A stretch of DNA of 64,000 nucleotides from Cryptomeria japonica. Its lineage: Eukaryota > Streptophyta > Pinopsida > Cupressales > Cupressaceae. This document shows, in pieces, positions 1-10,175 of the stretch. The translations under genes were made by a program, and so were the position numbers. Position 1 is the first letter of the stretch, and each line of letters opens with the position of its first letter. The stretch spans positions 102,510,239 to 102,574,238 of the forward strand of contig NC_081413.1 in assembly GCF_030272615.1 (NCBI RefSeq), read 5' to 3'. Under the pieces are notes generated by a model. That model was given only the letters and a program-made list of their open reading frames with translations, searched no databases and was not told where the DNA came from.

Positions 1-317
1 TTTCAATTCTCATGACCATGTTCTCCTAACTTAGCTTCCGATATTTTTCCTTAAGTGCATATTTCTCTTCATCATCCTGATTTTGCAAAAGTTCCTTCCT
101 CCTAGCTTGAACAGATGACAACCTCTCCTATAGGACAATAATGAATTCCTTAGAAGAATTCAATTCATCTTGTAGCTTTAAGTTCTTCATCCTTTCAGCA
201 TCATAATCTTCGAGTGCCACCTCAAGTTGTTTCTCCAAACTCATATCCATGGTTCTGGATTTAGGATCTTCCTCAAGCTGTTAAAATTCCTCCAAGGCAC
301 AAGGCTCTGATAGAAAT
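1..317 (-). pseudogene. 5' end of gag of a second, tandem G-type unit (partial)
   Basis: Reading the minus strand from 300 down to the window edge, this matches the start of the gag of element G at about 27530-27840 almost base for base by eye. It encodes the same coiled-coil leader, rich in Lys, Glu and Leu. It continues off the window. The reading frame is broken by stops. It lies immediately downstream, in element orientation, of a primer-binding site and the LTR at 318-1256. It is therefore the internal start of another copy that uses that LTR as its 5' LTR. Confidence 0.7.
303..314 (-). other. Primer-binding site of the tandem unit
   Basis: The minus strand reads TATCAGAGCC just inside the LTR. 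This matches the initiator-Met-tRNA type PBS (TGGTATCAGAGC) used by plant Copia elements. A few bases next to the LTR have changed. Confidence 0.6.
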
Positions 318-1256
318 AGTTCGAATCCAAGAACAATGAGAGGGGGGGGGGGTGAATCAGTGTTCTACCAAAATGATCAATTTTAACCTTATTAAAACAT
401 GCATACACTAACCAGTATACCGGTACATATAGAATTGGAAGAAGTAAAGCAACCAATAAGAAATTCACATAAATGGATACCATAACACACATAATTATAC
501 ATGGAAAACCTCAAAGAGGAAAAACCACGGTGGGATTTGTGACCCACAATATCAATTCACTGGCCATATGAAGAGATATTATAAAATATAGGGGCCTACA
601 CTTGCAGGAAGGCTTATAGCCTAGAGCACACCGCTCAATCACAAAAAGGAGCCTCATTGACTACATACAAATCCAGACTACAATCCAGAGAAATGATTGA
701 ACTGCAAAGATAACATCTTCTATGCCTGAATATAGTTCTGGTTAAGCTTTGCCTGTTTCGGTCTGAAACCCTAAACCCTTTACCGGAATACCCCTTACAT
801 AAATATCCTCACATACATGATCTCTCTTATATGTTTCACATCTCCTTTATTATTTCCTTCCTAATACATATTCACATAATATATTAAAATGATCTAACCT
901 ACTGACTTATATATCCTGTACAATTCATCATGCCTTCTGTTGGCTTACAAAGATAATTACAATGTCAATATATATGTCATCTAGATAACATAAATACATT
1001 AATATAAAAAATAATTGCCGATGCTGGATACAAAAGATGTTGGCCTCAAATACTGATAACCCGATTCTAAACCATGTAGGCCTGCATTGCCCGTAATCAA
1101 AGAATTCTATCCAACCTACCAGTGCCGATGCCGGTGAAGTGTCTGTGAAGTGCCCGTCGGTACACAATTAACCCAAAATATGAAGTCAAAATAAATTGCA
1201 ATGTTGCCATCAATGACAACATAGTGAAACCAACCAACTGAGTGTGAATTGCAATA
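318..1256 (-). mobile_element. LTR of pol-less element G, shared by two units
   Basis: This 939-bp LTR on the minus strand pairs with 27857-28790 (over 90% alike by eye). It is the 3' LTR of element G, because a PPT adjoins its right edge. A PBS and gag start also adjoin its left edge, so it is at the same time the 5' LTR of a further unit. It contains the AAAAACCACGGTGGGA block (about 520-536) and a run of eleven G near 341. The terminal TG/CA dinucleotides are mutated at both ends. Confidence 0.8.
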
Positions 1257-1270
1257 ATCTCCCCATTTGG
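1257..1270 (-). other. Polypurine tract of element G
   Basis: The minus strand reads CCAAATGGGGAGAT directly before the LTR. That is the purine-rich plus-strand primer expected at the end of the internal region. A second PPT-like tract (CAAAGGGGGAGTG) lies near 1449. Confidence 0.65.
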
Positions 1271-1555
1271 CATTGATAGCAATACTCATGTGAAAAATGA
1301 TCATGGTTTCATCTACCGGTTTCATCCTGAACCTGCTCCCCTTGAGCTGAATATTCATCTATGATCATAATAAAAAATACTCCATATCTCCATATCTCCC
1401 CATAATGTATACAACTCCCTTTTTTCTCTTTTTTTTTACATCTATATCACTCCCCCTTTGACATCAATGCTATCAAAACTTCAAAAAGAATACCAAAAAT
1501 CCAAAACCAGGATGAAGAATGAAAGATACTGTACAATGAATATCCCAAAAATACC

Positions 1556-4500
1556 TTACCAGAGCTTAATATATTTGAAAATTTTTGGATAGGATTTCTC
1601 CAAAATCTCTAGATAAGTATCCCAACCAGATTTGAAAGTGTTGGAAATAGATACAAGTCCATTTAGCATATGGGCCAATGACTCTTTCTCATTTAACTCT
1701 TTTGGTGCGGGCTTACCAACCATATCTATACACTCCTTCTTATGTACACTAAGTGAATCTAACCAGGGACTCACCAAACCTCTAAGACTTCTGGGTCTTC
1801 TTATGATTTTGTCTTTTTCTTTCTCAAGTGAAGAAAATTGGGCTTCCAAAATGAAAATATGACCATCAATGGATGTAGTCAATGAATTCAATCCATCAAA
1901 AGAATTGGCTATACCTGCAATTTTCTCCTAAGATTCCTTAATCCTTTTATCCAAATTAACTGTAAGTAAATCTATGTTACAACATACTCTGTAAATATTT
2001 TTACACTCCTTTAAAGAGTTGTCTATCAATTTCAACTTTTCATTAATCTTCTTCCTTTCAGACTCAATCATTTGATCAAATGTAGCTTTTTTTTCCCGTG
2101 TGAACCTCTGTAGTGCTTTCTGGTTTGAAATCTGCTACAAGGACTAAAAATCCTTTGAAATATGTTCAGTGATTATCTTAAGCTTGCCTAATGGGCTCGC
2201 TTCTCTGTCAAACTTGCACTCCGGGACTAGTCTATGCAAAACAATGATAGACTGATCAATAATACCTTTATCCATAGATCTCCCCTTCATCATGAGTTCA
2301 GTAGAACTCATCTTAGTTATGATTTTCTTTTCAACTTGCGAGGTTTCAATTGACAACAATGATGGACTCACTACTGGTTCCCTGCCAGATTCCTCTTTCT
2401 TCTCCTCTGATGATTTAACCTTTATAGTTTCCTCAGTTGCACCGGTGGTTTCACCACTTGGTGCAGTCTCAGTAAATTTTGGTTCCTCCCTAGGAACTGT
2501 AACCTCATCCTATACATCTATATCCGGAGGACTGTTTTCCTCAATATTAGTATCCTATAAATTATCCATCTTTACATTTTCTGCATTTGCCGGTATCTCA
2601 ACATTTGTATCTATCAGGGGCTTAATTTCCACTATCTTAATGTTTTTCAAAATTGAGGGTGAAGTACCCATAATACCCTTTCCTTTCCCTTCAACCAAGA
2701 TGTCTGTAGTATCTATCTTAGATTCTGGTGAAGTACAAACACCATGGTTCTCTTCAAAGAACTTAACCCATGCCTTGTGGATATCCTTGATTATCTCATT
2801 TACCCTTCCTAACATAAGACTGATTATTCTATGCTTGCTATTAAAGATTTTCCTATCTGCAACTTCGAGTGTCTTATCCATCTCCTCTCTAGCAATAGAA
2901 ACACAAATAGATAACAACTCTTGTATCTTTATATGCTTGTCTACTTGCATCTAACATATCATACAACTCTGTTAGTATTTGGTTTTCAATTTCTATCAAG
3001 GCTTTCTTATAAATATCCAAATATAACAAAACTGCTTCCTCTACTTCTCTTTGTTCATCATTCTCTAAAAGTTCATAATAAAAATGTACATTATTTAACA
3101 TACCATCTTTAGTAATTTCATCAAGTAACTCTGCACAAGTCTTTGGTGGAATAATAGTTACATTACCAGGTTCAATTGCCAGATCAATGTCTTTCTTCTT
3201 TCTCCTTCCAGTACCGGATGGGGCTAAAGGTGTTTCTTTTGGTGCTTTTTTTTGTACCGATACCCTGATAGTAAATTTCCTAACTGATTTCTTCATACCC
3301 TCTACCTTAGTTTCTTCAAGTTTCTTCCTTATTACCCTTTCGAATGCCAGGGGTGTGTCATCTTCAGATGCAGACTTTGTTGCAATAGGCTCAATGAATA
3401 CTTCTGGTTCTTTTCTCTTCCTGCCTTTCTCTGGGACATCATCCATCAATGCTTTGATGTCTTTTGAAACCTTTTCAACAAACTTACTTGCCTTTCCTTC
3501 TCGCTTCTCTCTCTTCTTCCAGTTGAACTCAATTTCAACCTCTTGTGTCTTTTGCGTAGTAGTGCTAAATGTTTTTATAGTTTCATCTACTGGTGCATCA
3601 ATTAACATCTTCCCATAAGCATCAAGAATCTGTGCATCAAATTCAAAACCCATCTCCTCAATCTAGATCTTCTAGGGTTTGACCACTTCCACGAGTATTT
3701 CATCTTTCTTAACCATGAAGCATATGTTAGTTGCGTATTTCTCAACAATGTGCTTAGGAACCCTCATCCTTTAATTCATAGCCTTTTGTAATGCTTTAAA
3801 ATATGCCCATACTTTGTCATCTCTTTGACTACCTAATGTAGCAATAGACTATTTCAGTTGCCTCCCTACCGGGATATCAAATGCCCATTGTCTCATCCCA
3901 AAACTAGGAGTCTCATTGATGAAAAATAGCATTAAATAGATAACTAGGTTACCATACTGGAAAGTCCCCTTCTTTTCTCCTTTAATCTTTCCTAGGTTAA
4001 TCAATACTTCATATAACATCCAACTACATAGATCTATCTTCTTATTCTCTCTCATCATTTTATAAGTTGCATAAATGTAGGAGCTAGAAACAAAATTTAG
4101 TCGGTTTGATTGTGTTACCTTGTAAGCGATGACCATGCTTTCAAATATGATGTCTATGTTGGTGATAGTACTGATTCTCATTGACCGCCTATCTGATGTT
4201 GCATCGGTAATCTTGTTAACCTGATTATTTGAAATTTTCTTCTCCAGACATTGTCCAACCTGTGGTAAAATGGTGATTTCCCTGATGGCCTTTTTTGTAA
4301 TCTTATATGGTCTATCTAACAAGATAAACTCTCCATGCACCCTGCTCAAAACATACCTAACAATTTCATCTTTGAATTTCAGAATATCCAGAATGCCAGT
4401 AAACCCTAGATCAACAATGTGCTGGTATTCAGGTTTAATCTTTCCAAAATCTCCCATTAGCTCATTCATGTACATGGTCTTGATATCAATCATTCCCAAA

Positions 4501-5010
4501 TCCTTAATATGATAGTGGATATAAGCTCTTACATCTTCGACATACACAACTCCTTCCGGGACACGGGAAAAAGTGCCAACCAAATCGTCCAGCGTAGCCA
4601 CATGTAGATATCGCTTGAAAATTTGCCTGGGATGGTCCTTGACCTCAACTACAGTCAGATTTGCAACAAAGATAGGTACAGATGATGATCCCGCTTCTAT
4701 GATTGAAGATAAATACCTATGAATCACTTCCGGTGAAAAAACCCTAAAGACCTCTTCCAATCGCTCAAGAAGATATCTTATCACACTGAATCACACTTAA
4801 TTGCTCTTAATTGCTCTGAATGCAAGGTGATAAAAAATAAAGTAGATTCAACCTTTTATCCTCCAAGAAAAACCCTAAACTTTCATTGACATCAATGACT
4901 TTCGGTGAAAGATATCGGATCTCTAACAAACATTTCCATGCCGGATAAGCATCTCCAATATCTGGAACATCTTCCAGAACCTCTTCCTGGGGCATATGCA
5001 ACATCTTCAT
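1556..5010 (-). pseudogene. Very long unknown second ORF (ORF2) of element G
   Basis: This decayed ORF of about 1150 codons lies between gag and PPT, where pol would be expected. The start is taken as the ATG at 5010. Coding shifts frame near 4800 and again near 2900-2950. Between those points one frame runs from 4784 to 2889, with few stops (a TAG at 3849 and a handful near 3650-3780). The next frame then continues to a TAA at 1556. There is no RT, RNase H, integrase or protease motif. I recognise no family. Visible parts are a globular N-terminal half, a Lys/Glu/Pro-rich charged middle with GRKRKEPE- and GRRKKKD-like basic clusters (about 3410-3190), and a helical, coiled-coil-like C-terminus. 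Three segments (PEGV...EDVRAYIHY, the REE...SKHR...GRV segment and the C-terminal coil) recur in element C. A structural or regulatory retroelement protein is possible; this is unproven. Confidence 0.65.
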
Positions 5011-5345
5011 GAATTTTGCCTAACCCTAATGCATCTACCTCATTTACTGGTTGAGCTACCTATCGGTGCAAGAGAAACCTCCTCTGCCAGATAAGTAACC
5101 GGTGCATTACCATCTGCACATTGATCTTTAGTCTTCTCGACCCATCTTTGGGTATGATCTTGCCGGATTTCATTAACCTTCTCTTTCCCTTTTTCATTTG
5201 ATCCTCCATTACCAACCGATGGATTTCTGCTTCTACAAAATTTAGCAATATGTCCAACCTCATTACATGCATAACATGTAACATTGTTCTTTTGAATTGC
5301 TTTACTAAAACCGGTATAATTGCTTGACCTGCACTGATTAGCCAT
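5011..5345 (-). pseudogene. gag C-terminus of element G (zinc knuckles 3-4)
   Basis: The minus strand encodes ANQC, which is the end of zinc knuckle 3. It is followed by an intact CCHC knuckle CYACNEVGHIAKFC at about 5280-5240 and a charged tail ending at a stop near 5040. The front half of knuckle 3 (CYACGKIGHM) is at about 7158-7190, on the far side of insertion P. Removing P restores a perfect C-X2-C-X4-H-X4-C. Such knuckles bind nucleic acid in the retroelement capsid protein. Confidence 0.8.
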
Positions 5346-6240
5346 TGTATACACATAAAAATGGCTATGAGTGATTCAATAAATGTTTTATATTTATTTA
5401 ATAATTATTCTTCTATTAAATAGTTAATTTGAAAAGATTAATTTATTTGATTCATTTCATGTCCTTCTATTAATTAATTTAATTGAAATATTTTTTTAAT
5501 TAATTCATTTATCCTTTTCCTCTAATCAATTAATTAAATATCTAATATTTAATTATTCCTCTAATAATTAAATATCTAATATTTAATTATTCCTCTAATC
5601 AAGTAAATATCTAATATTTAATGGTTATTATTCTATCCTATATTCTCAATTATTAAATAATTTCTAAATTATTTAATTCATTTCCAACTCACCTTCCATC
5701 TCCACTTCATCTTTCCTTTGCCAACTCATCCATCATGTGGCTAAATGAATTCAACCAAATTAAAATAAATAAAATTTTTATTAGCCACTTATCTCCAACT
5801 TCTAAAATAAATGAAATATTGTGTACGTACACATATTTCCTAACCTTCTTCTATATTCTCTCCAACATCCCTATATCTTAGGAAGGACTTGAGTCCACTT
5901 GTCCTCTCATGCCTAAATCTTCTCCAACCATCCCTAGATTCCCCTAGTTAGCAACCCAGTCAAGGTGAGATGAGTGACACTTGTCTTCTCCTCCCCCCTT
6001 TCTCTCAACATTCACCTTTGTTCACATCCATCCAAATTTGTAGATCTGATCATGACTGTTGATCCAAGACACATCATATTATCCTCTCAAAAGTCTATAA
6101 AAGTAGGAGTTTGAGTTGAGAAAGAGTTAGTCTTAAAGTTAAAATTTTGAATAAAACATATGCATTTGTGAGTTTTATCTTGAAGCAATTAGCAATTTAA
6201 CATTTCTCATTTAGCCTTAAATCATTTGCATTGCATATCA
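5346..6240 (+). mobile_element. LTR-like sequence in insertion P
   Basis: It starts TGTATACACATAAAAATGGC, close to the start of F's LTR (TGTAGACATATAAAAATGGC on the minus strand), and ends GCATATCA. It is very AT-rich (5380-5680) with repeated TAATATTTAATTATTCCTCT units. A TATA box (TATAAAAG) is at 6096-6103. Confidence 0.55.
6096..6103 (+). promoter_or_regulatory. TATA box of the P LTR
   Basis: TATAAAAG lies about 145 bp before the proposed LTR end. That is a normal position for a plant LTR promoter. Confidence 0.5.
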
Positions 6241-6252
6241 TGGTATCAGTTA
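6241..6252 (+). other. Probable primer-binding site after the P LTR
   Basis: TGGTATCAGTTA directly follows the proposed LTR end CA. Its first nine bases match the Met-tRNA PBS TGGTATCAGAGC. About 220 bp of leader-like sequence with no ORF follow. Confidence 0.5.
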
Positions 6253-6682
6253 ACTATCAGTTATTAGTCCATTCTTCATATGCCATCTTGGAAGCTACCA
6301 GTGCTTGTCTGAGAGCAAATCGTCTGCAACCAAGAATAGAGGAGTTAGGACACAATGCGACTTAAATCATGAAGGTAATAATAGAGTTTTTATTTTAATA
6401 TTAATTTCATGTAGTTTCATTGGCTGAGTTTGGATTTCCTGTAGCATTTCCTTTGTATTTTGTGAAACTAATATGTTTTTGATTAAGTAAAAACAGGTTT
6501 TAAGGGACCCAAAACCCGATTACATTACGAAAGATGAGCATGAAAGAGACGAAACAAAACAGCTGCAAAAGACCAACACAAAAACCAGCAGCTAAGAAAA
6601 AGACAACAAGAAGCCAACAAGAAGTTGGCCCCAAACCCAACATTACAAATTAATTGAAAACTTTAATAGATTCCTCAACATT

Positions 6683-7087
6683 CTAAACCAAGAGCATCAT
6701 CACCTTGGCCGCTTCCGTCAGGTTGTTGCTTTCCTGTCTCAGCTGGCTATCTTTCATTTTGGTCTCCATCCCAGTAGTGTTCTGCCTTGTTCTACCCTTG
6801 GGAATCTGGTGGGTGGAGCTGGAAGTTGGTACATCTTCAATGATTACCAGATTCTTATCCTGATTTTTCCTTTCCAAATGATCCAACAAAGCATTCATGT
6901 TCTGTGATGAAATTTTAAGGACCTGGAGACTATGGTTCATGAAGCTTTTCAGAGCCTTCTTGGTGTGGGCAACCCGGGTGTTTATGTTGTCTTTATCCTC
7001 CTCAGCATGTTCTTTCAGAATTTTGATAACATCCTCTAGGTGTTTCAAATCCCCTTTGATCAGGTCTTTTTCTAGCCAATCCTCCAT
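6683..7087 (-). CDS. Unknown small coiled-coil ORF (134 codons)
   Basis: An uninterrupted minus-strand ORF starts at an ATG at 7087 (MEDWLEKDLIKGDLK). It is strongly helical and acidic, with heptad-like Leu, Ile and Val spacing over the first 80 residues, followed by a polar tail. There is no catalytic motif. Downstream, in its sense, a non-coding tail to about 6470 ends near a sequence reading ACTTAATCAAAAAC; this resembles the 3' tail of a plant LINE. I do not recognise it. It could be a LINE-associated or retroelement passenger ORF. It is unusual here in having no stop codons. Confidence 0.4.
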   Translation of the reverse strand: MEDWLEKDLIKGDLKHLEDVIKILKEHAEEDKDNINTRVAHTKKALKSFMNHSLQVLKISSQNMNALLDHLERKNQDKNLVIIEDVPTSSSTHQIPKGRTRQNTTGMETKMKDSQLRQESNNLTEAAKVMMLLV

Positions 7088-7157
7088 CTCGATTTCCTCC
7101 TCAGCTAATATATTGCAGGTAGTATTCTGATGATGAAATTCAAGTCAACACAATCAT

Positions 7158-7240
7158 ATGTCCAATTTTTCCACATGCATAACATTTTACATTCATTCTG
7201 CAATCTTTTGTCTTATGACCATACTTATTACATTTAGAAC
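7158..7240 (-). pseudogene. gag fragment of G: knuckle 2 end and knuckle 3 front
   Basis: The minus strand reads SKCNKYGHKTKDC, then CYACGKIGHM. The first Cys of knuckle 2 lies across the F insertion: 27062-27068 supplies GQC. With one copy of the AGAAC target duplication removed, the frame and the C-X2-C-X4-H-X4-C spacing are restored exactly. Confidence 0.8.
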
Positions 7241-8688
7241 TGTATGCGGGAAAAGCGAGTCGATAGAACTCAATATGTGAAAAATGAAGCCTAAGGAGCC
7301 TTGCTCACACACCCATAGGACTTCTTGGTGCAAGCTATGGAGTCATGAAGTATGGCTCAACTTCCCAAGGTTGGTTCCATGGTTCTCTATCTCACAAGGT
7401 CCCTCAAACCAATGTCTTTGCTCTCAGATCACTGAGCAAAGTGGTTTAGGGATGACAAATGCAAAAACGAGGGATGCTTTTGTTGATTTTAAGATGAAAT
7501 GCATCCTAAGTTATACATGATCCTATAAATGCAATAAACTAGTTATAAGATGACAAGATTAGTAACAAAACTATCCTAGCATGCTATATTAGTCTATGAT
7601 TAAGCTAAATGATAAGGAAAATACTCTAAACATGTATATTTAGATTAATTCCTATTGAAAAGAGAGGCTAAATGATGAGCACAAATGATATATTAAAGCT
7701 TGGATGGATTTTAGTATAAGTGTGATGCTAAAGACTTGGATCTATCAAAATGGAGGAATGAGAGCTCTATTTATAGCAAAAATAGGGCAATGGATGGTTA
7801 GGATTGAAAGAGTTAATCAAGGGTTGAGTTTGAAAGTTGGGAATCCATGTTTGCAATTTGCACCAATGAAATGGTGACAAATGTCAACATAAATATGGGT
7901 TGAGAAGAGAGGTAGGAAGCATTAAATGCTTGAGAAGACCTCATGGTTATCTTAGGGGGTAAGGGTTATGGTTAAGTTAGGATTACCCATTGGATAAAGG
8001 TTTTACCCAAAGGATAAACTCTTGTGCAAAAGATTAAGGATAACCATGGTCAAAGCAATAAATGCTTGATGAGACCCTTGGGTTACATGGAGGTTGAGTT
8101 TAGGGAAATTCTTTAATCATGCTAGAGGGTTGAGTTAACCATTAATGGTTTGGGAGACTTTCAAAGTTAAGTGGTTGAAGCCTTTAAGGGTTTTCAAAGA
8201 CTTTGAGGGTTTGAGAAGTGACTTCCCTTTGTTTAGGGATGTGACAAAGTTTAGGAAATGGGTTAGGTTAATTTAGAAGTGATTAGAAGAGTCTAGAAGG
8301 GGTTAGGAATAGGGTTTAGGAAGCAAGTGGGAGATGCAGGATTTTGCAAGTGGATGAAGGGATAATAGGATTTAATTGAATAAAATGAATTTAATTCAAT
8401 TTTGGTTGCAATTTGGGGAAATCAAATAAATTAGATTTATTTAATTTAGGGTAGACTATTTAATTAAATTTGAATTTAATTAAAATTGGATAGAAGGGAT
8501 TTAATTGAATAAAATGATTTATTCATTAAATGGCAAAAGAGGCCTAGTGAATTTAATTTAAATAAATTGAGTAATTTACTTAATTTAAATAGAGGAATGT
8601 GGGTGATTTAATTAAATTGGATTTAATTAAATAGAGAAATGAACATAAAATATTCATTTAGGAATATGGCCATTTTTATATGTCTACA
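7241..8688 (-). mobile_element. 3' LTR of F
   Basis: It runs TGTATGCGGG...TGTCTACA on the plus strand. It is the same length as 25614-27061. The right third is AT-rich with nested TTTAATT/AATTAAA motifs. A TATA box is at 7768-7775 on the minus strand. A PPT abuts its right edge. Confidence 0.95.
7768..7775 (-). promoter_or_regulatory. TATA box in F 3' LTR
   Basis: The minus strand reads CTATAAATAGAG. The same sequence occurs at 26141-26148 in the other LTR. Confidence 0.7.
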
Positions 8689-8705
8689 TTTTGCCCCTCT
8701 TTGAA
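8689..8705 (-). other. Polypurine tract of F
   Basis: The minus strand reads TCAAAGAGGGGCAAAA directly before the LTR start TGTAGACA. This fixes the element orientation. Confidence 0.8.
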
Positions 8706-9035
8706 GTGACGTGTGTGCACATGTTATTTCAAAGAAAATGATGCGTCGTTGCGATTTTATGATCAACGTTGTTTTTATGGATTTTCATGTCGTGCCCCAG
8801 ATTTGATGTGTGATGCCCCAAATTTAATAATCAATGGTGATAATGCCCCCTCGGGAGATGAATCAAAATTTTGGAAAATTTGATTTGATTTGATAATTGT
8901 GTTTGCTTTGCAAAATTTTGGCTAGGTGGAATGTTTAAATTGATTCATCTCTCGATAATTGACGTGTGCAAGGATATAGGGAAGACCACGAGCGAATTAC
9001 ATCCTTATTCCCCTAACCCTAATTTTATTTTACCC

Positions 9036-9042
9036 TATAAAA
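9036..9042 (+). promoter_or_regulatory. TATA box for the antisense gene in F
   Basis: CCCTATAAAACGGG on the plus strand lies 82 bp before the first exon's ATG at 9118. Transcription would be expected from about 9065-9075. Confidence 0.55.
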
Positions 9043-9280
9043 CGGGAAAAGTGCATTGTTTTGTCTCATTTGTGCTTGTTGACTTTGGAGAAAGAGACTT
9101 TTTGGAGAGAAGACAAAATGCCTATTCCATATTCTACGCATCGATTCGAGCACGTACGAAGGTATCAGAGGCCTACCGCGTATGGACCACCGGTAAGTCA
9201 ACCTTTTTGACCCCTTTTTGATTTTTAATTTGGTCATTTTTGGTCAGTTTTTGAATTTTGAAATGCGGTTTTCACATTTT

Positions 9281-9720
9281 GGCGCATAGGGGTCATACGC
9301 TAGCGCATACGAAAAAGTCCGTAGCACATAGGGTTGTAATTTAGGGTAGCGTCTGAAAATGTTTAGGGTAGCGCATGGAGTTTCTAGGTTAGCGCATAAG
9401 GGACATAGGGTAGCACTTAGGGTTAAAAGGGTAGCCCATCGTGTAAACCTAACACATAGGGTGCATAGGGGGTCGCATGGGTAGGGGTAAGTAGCGCGTA
9501 GGTTAGACCTAGCGCATAATGTTAAATAGGTAGCACAGACATGGGATAGGTTAGCACATGGATTGGGTTTTAGCACTTAGGGTAGATTAGTTGATGCATA
9601 GAGAAAAAAGGGTACTACGTAGATTTAGTCTAGCGCATATGGTAGATAGGATAGCGCGTGGAGAAAACATGATAGCGCATGGATATGGTTTAGCGCGTAG
9701 CCAAATTTAATTAGTGCATG
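9281..9720 (+). repeat. TAGCGCA degenerate motif array, copy 1
   Basis: TAGCGC occurs nine times (for example 9301, 9389, 9631) with many one-base variants (TAGCACA, TAGCACT, TAGTGCA), spaced about 20 nt apart. Units are usually followed by a T/G-rich filler. It lies in the predicted intron of the antisense gene. Confidence 0.8.
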
Positions 9721-9965
9721 CAGTAGGTTTTACAAGATAGGATGATTTGTGAATGTAGAAAATTACATAGGATAAGGTCAGTTTTGTCTGGAGAGGTGGA
9801 TTTTTACCATTTGCTATGTCGGTTGTCATGTTTTTGATAGTTTGTCCAATATGAGTACTGATATAACTTGGTTTGATTTGCGAATTTTCATGTTATTTAT
9901 GTAGATATTAATGTGTTTGTGATCTAAACTTGATTTGATTTGCATTGTTTCAAGTTAATATGTGT

Positions 9966-10175
9966 GGAGCTTGAATTGTGTTACAAGCTGATATGATTGT
10001 GGAACTTGAGTTGTGTTACAAGTTGATATGGGTTGGAAACTTGAGTTGTTTTACAAGTTGATATGGGTGGGAAACTTGAATTGTTTTACAAGTTTATGTG
10101 ATGTGGAGACTTGAGTTGTGTTACAAGTTTGATATGGTTTTTGAAAACTTGAGTTGTGTTACAAGTTGATATGGA
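9966..10175 (+). repeat. Minisatellite, about 38-bp unit, ~6 copies
   Basis: The core unit is ACTTGAGTTGTGTTACAAG followed by TTGATATGG and a short G/T spacer. Copies differ by a few bases. It sits in the 3' part of the predicted intron, upstream of the acceptor. Confidence 0.8.

Larger units (their letters stand above)
5346..7152. mobile_element. Composite insertion P in the gag of G
   Basis: This 1807-bp insertion begins TG and ends CA, flanked by GCCAT (5341-5345) and ATCAT (7153-7157). That fits a 5-bp duplication with two transitions. The left half looks like an LTR with TATA box and PBS (plus strand). The right half carries an unrelated minus-strand ORF and a LINE-like tail. It is either one unusual element or an LTR fragment plus a later insertion. 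No second matching LTR is visible. Confidence 0.5.

Noticed and set aside
2292-2954. Plus-strand 220-codon ORF opposite G's ORF2
   Set aside because: Ser/Leu/Phe-rich shadow of the minus-strand coding frame; no motif.
7284-7520. 78-codon ORF in F's LTR
   Set aside because: Lies in LTR sequence with no protein-like pattern.
9340-9425. TTTAGGG words resembling plant telomere repeat
   Set aside because: They are not in tandem; they arise from the T/G filler of the TAGCGCA array.
9966-10175. Possible CRISPR-like array
   Set aside because: Units are directly adjacent and diverged, with no unique spacers; a plant minisatellite.
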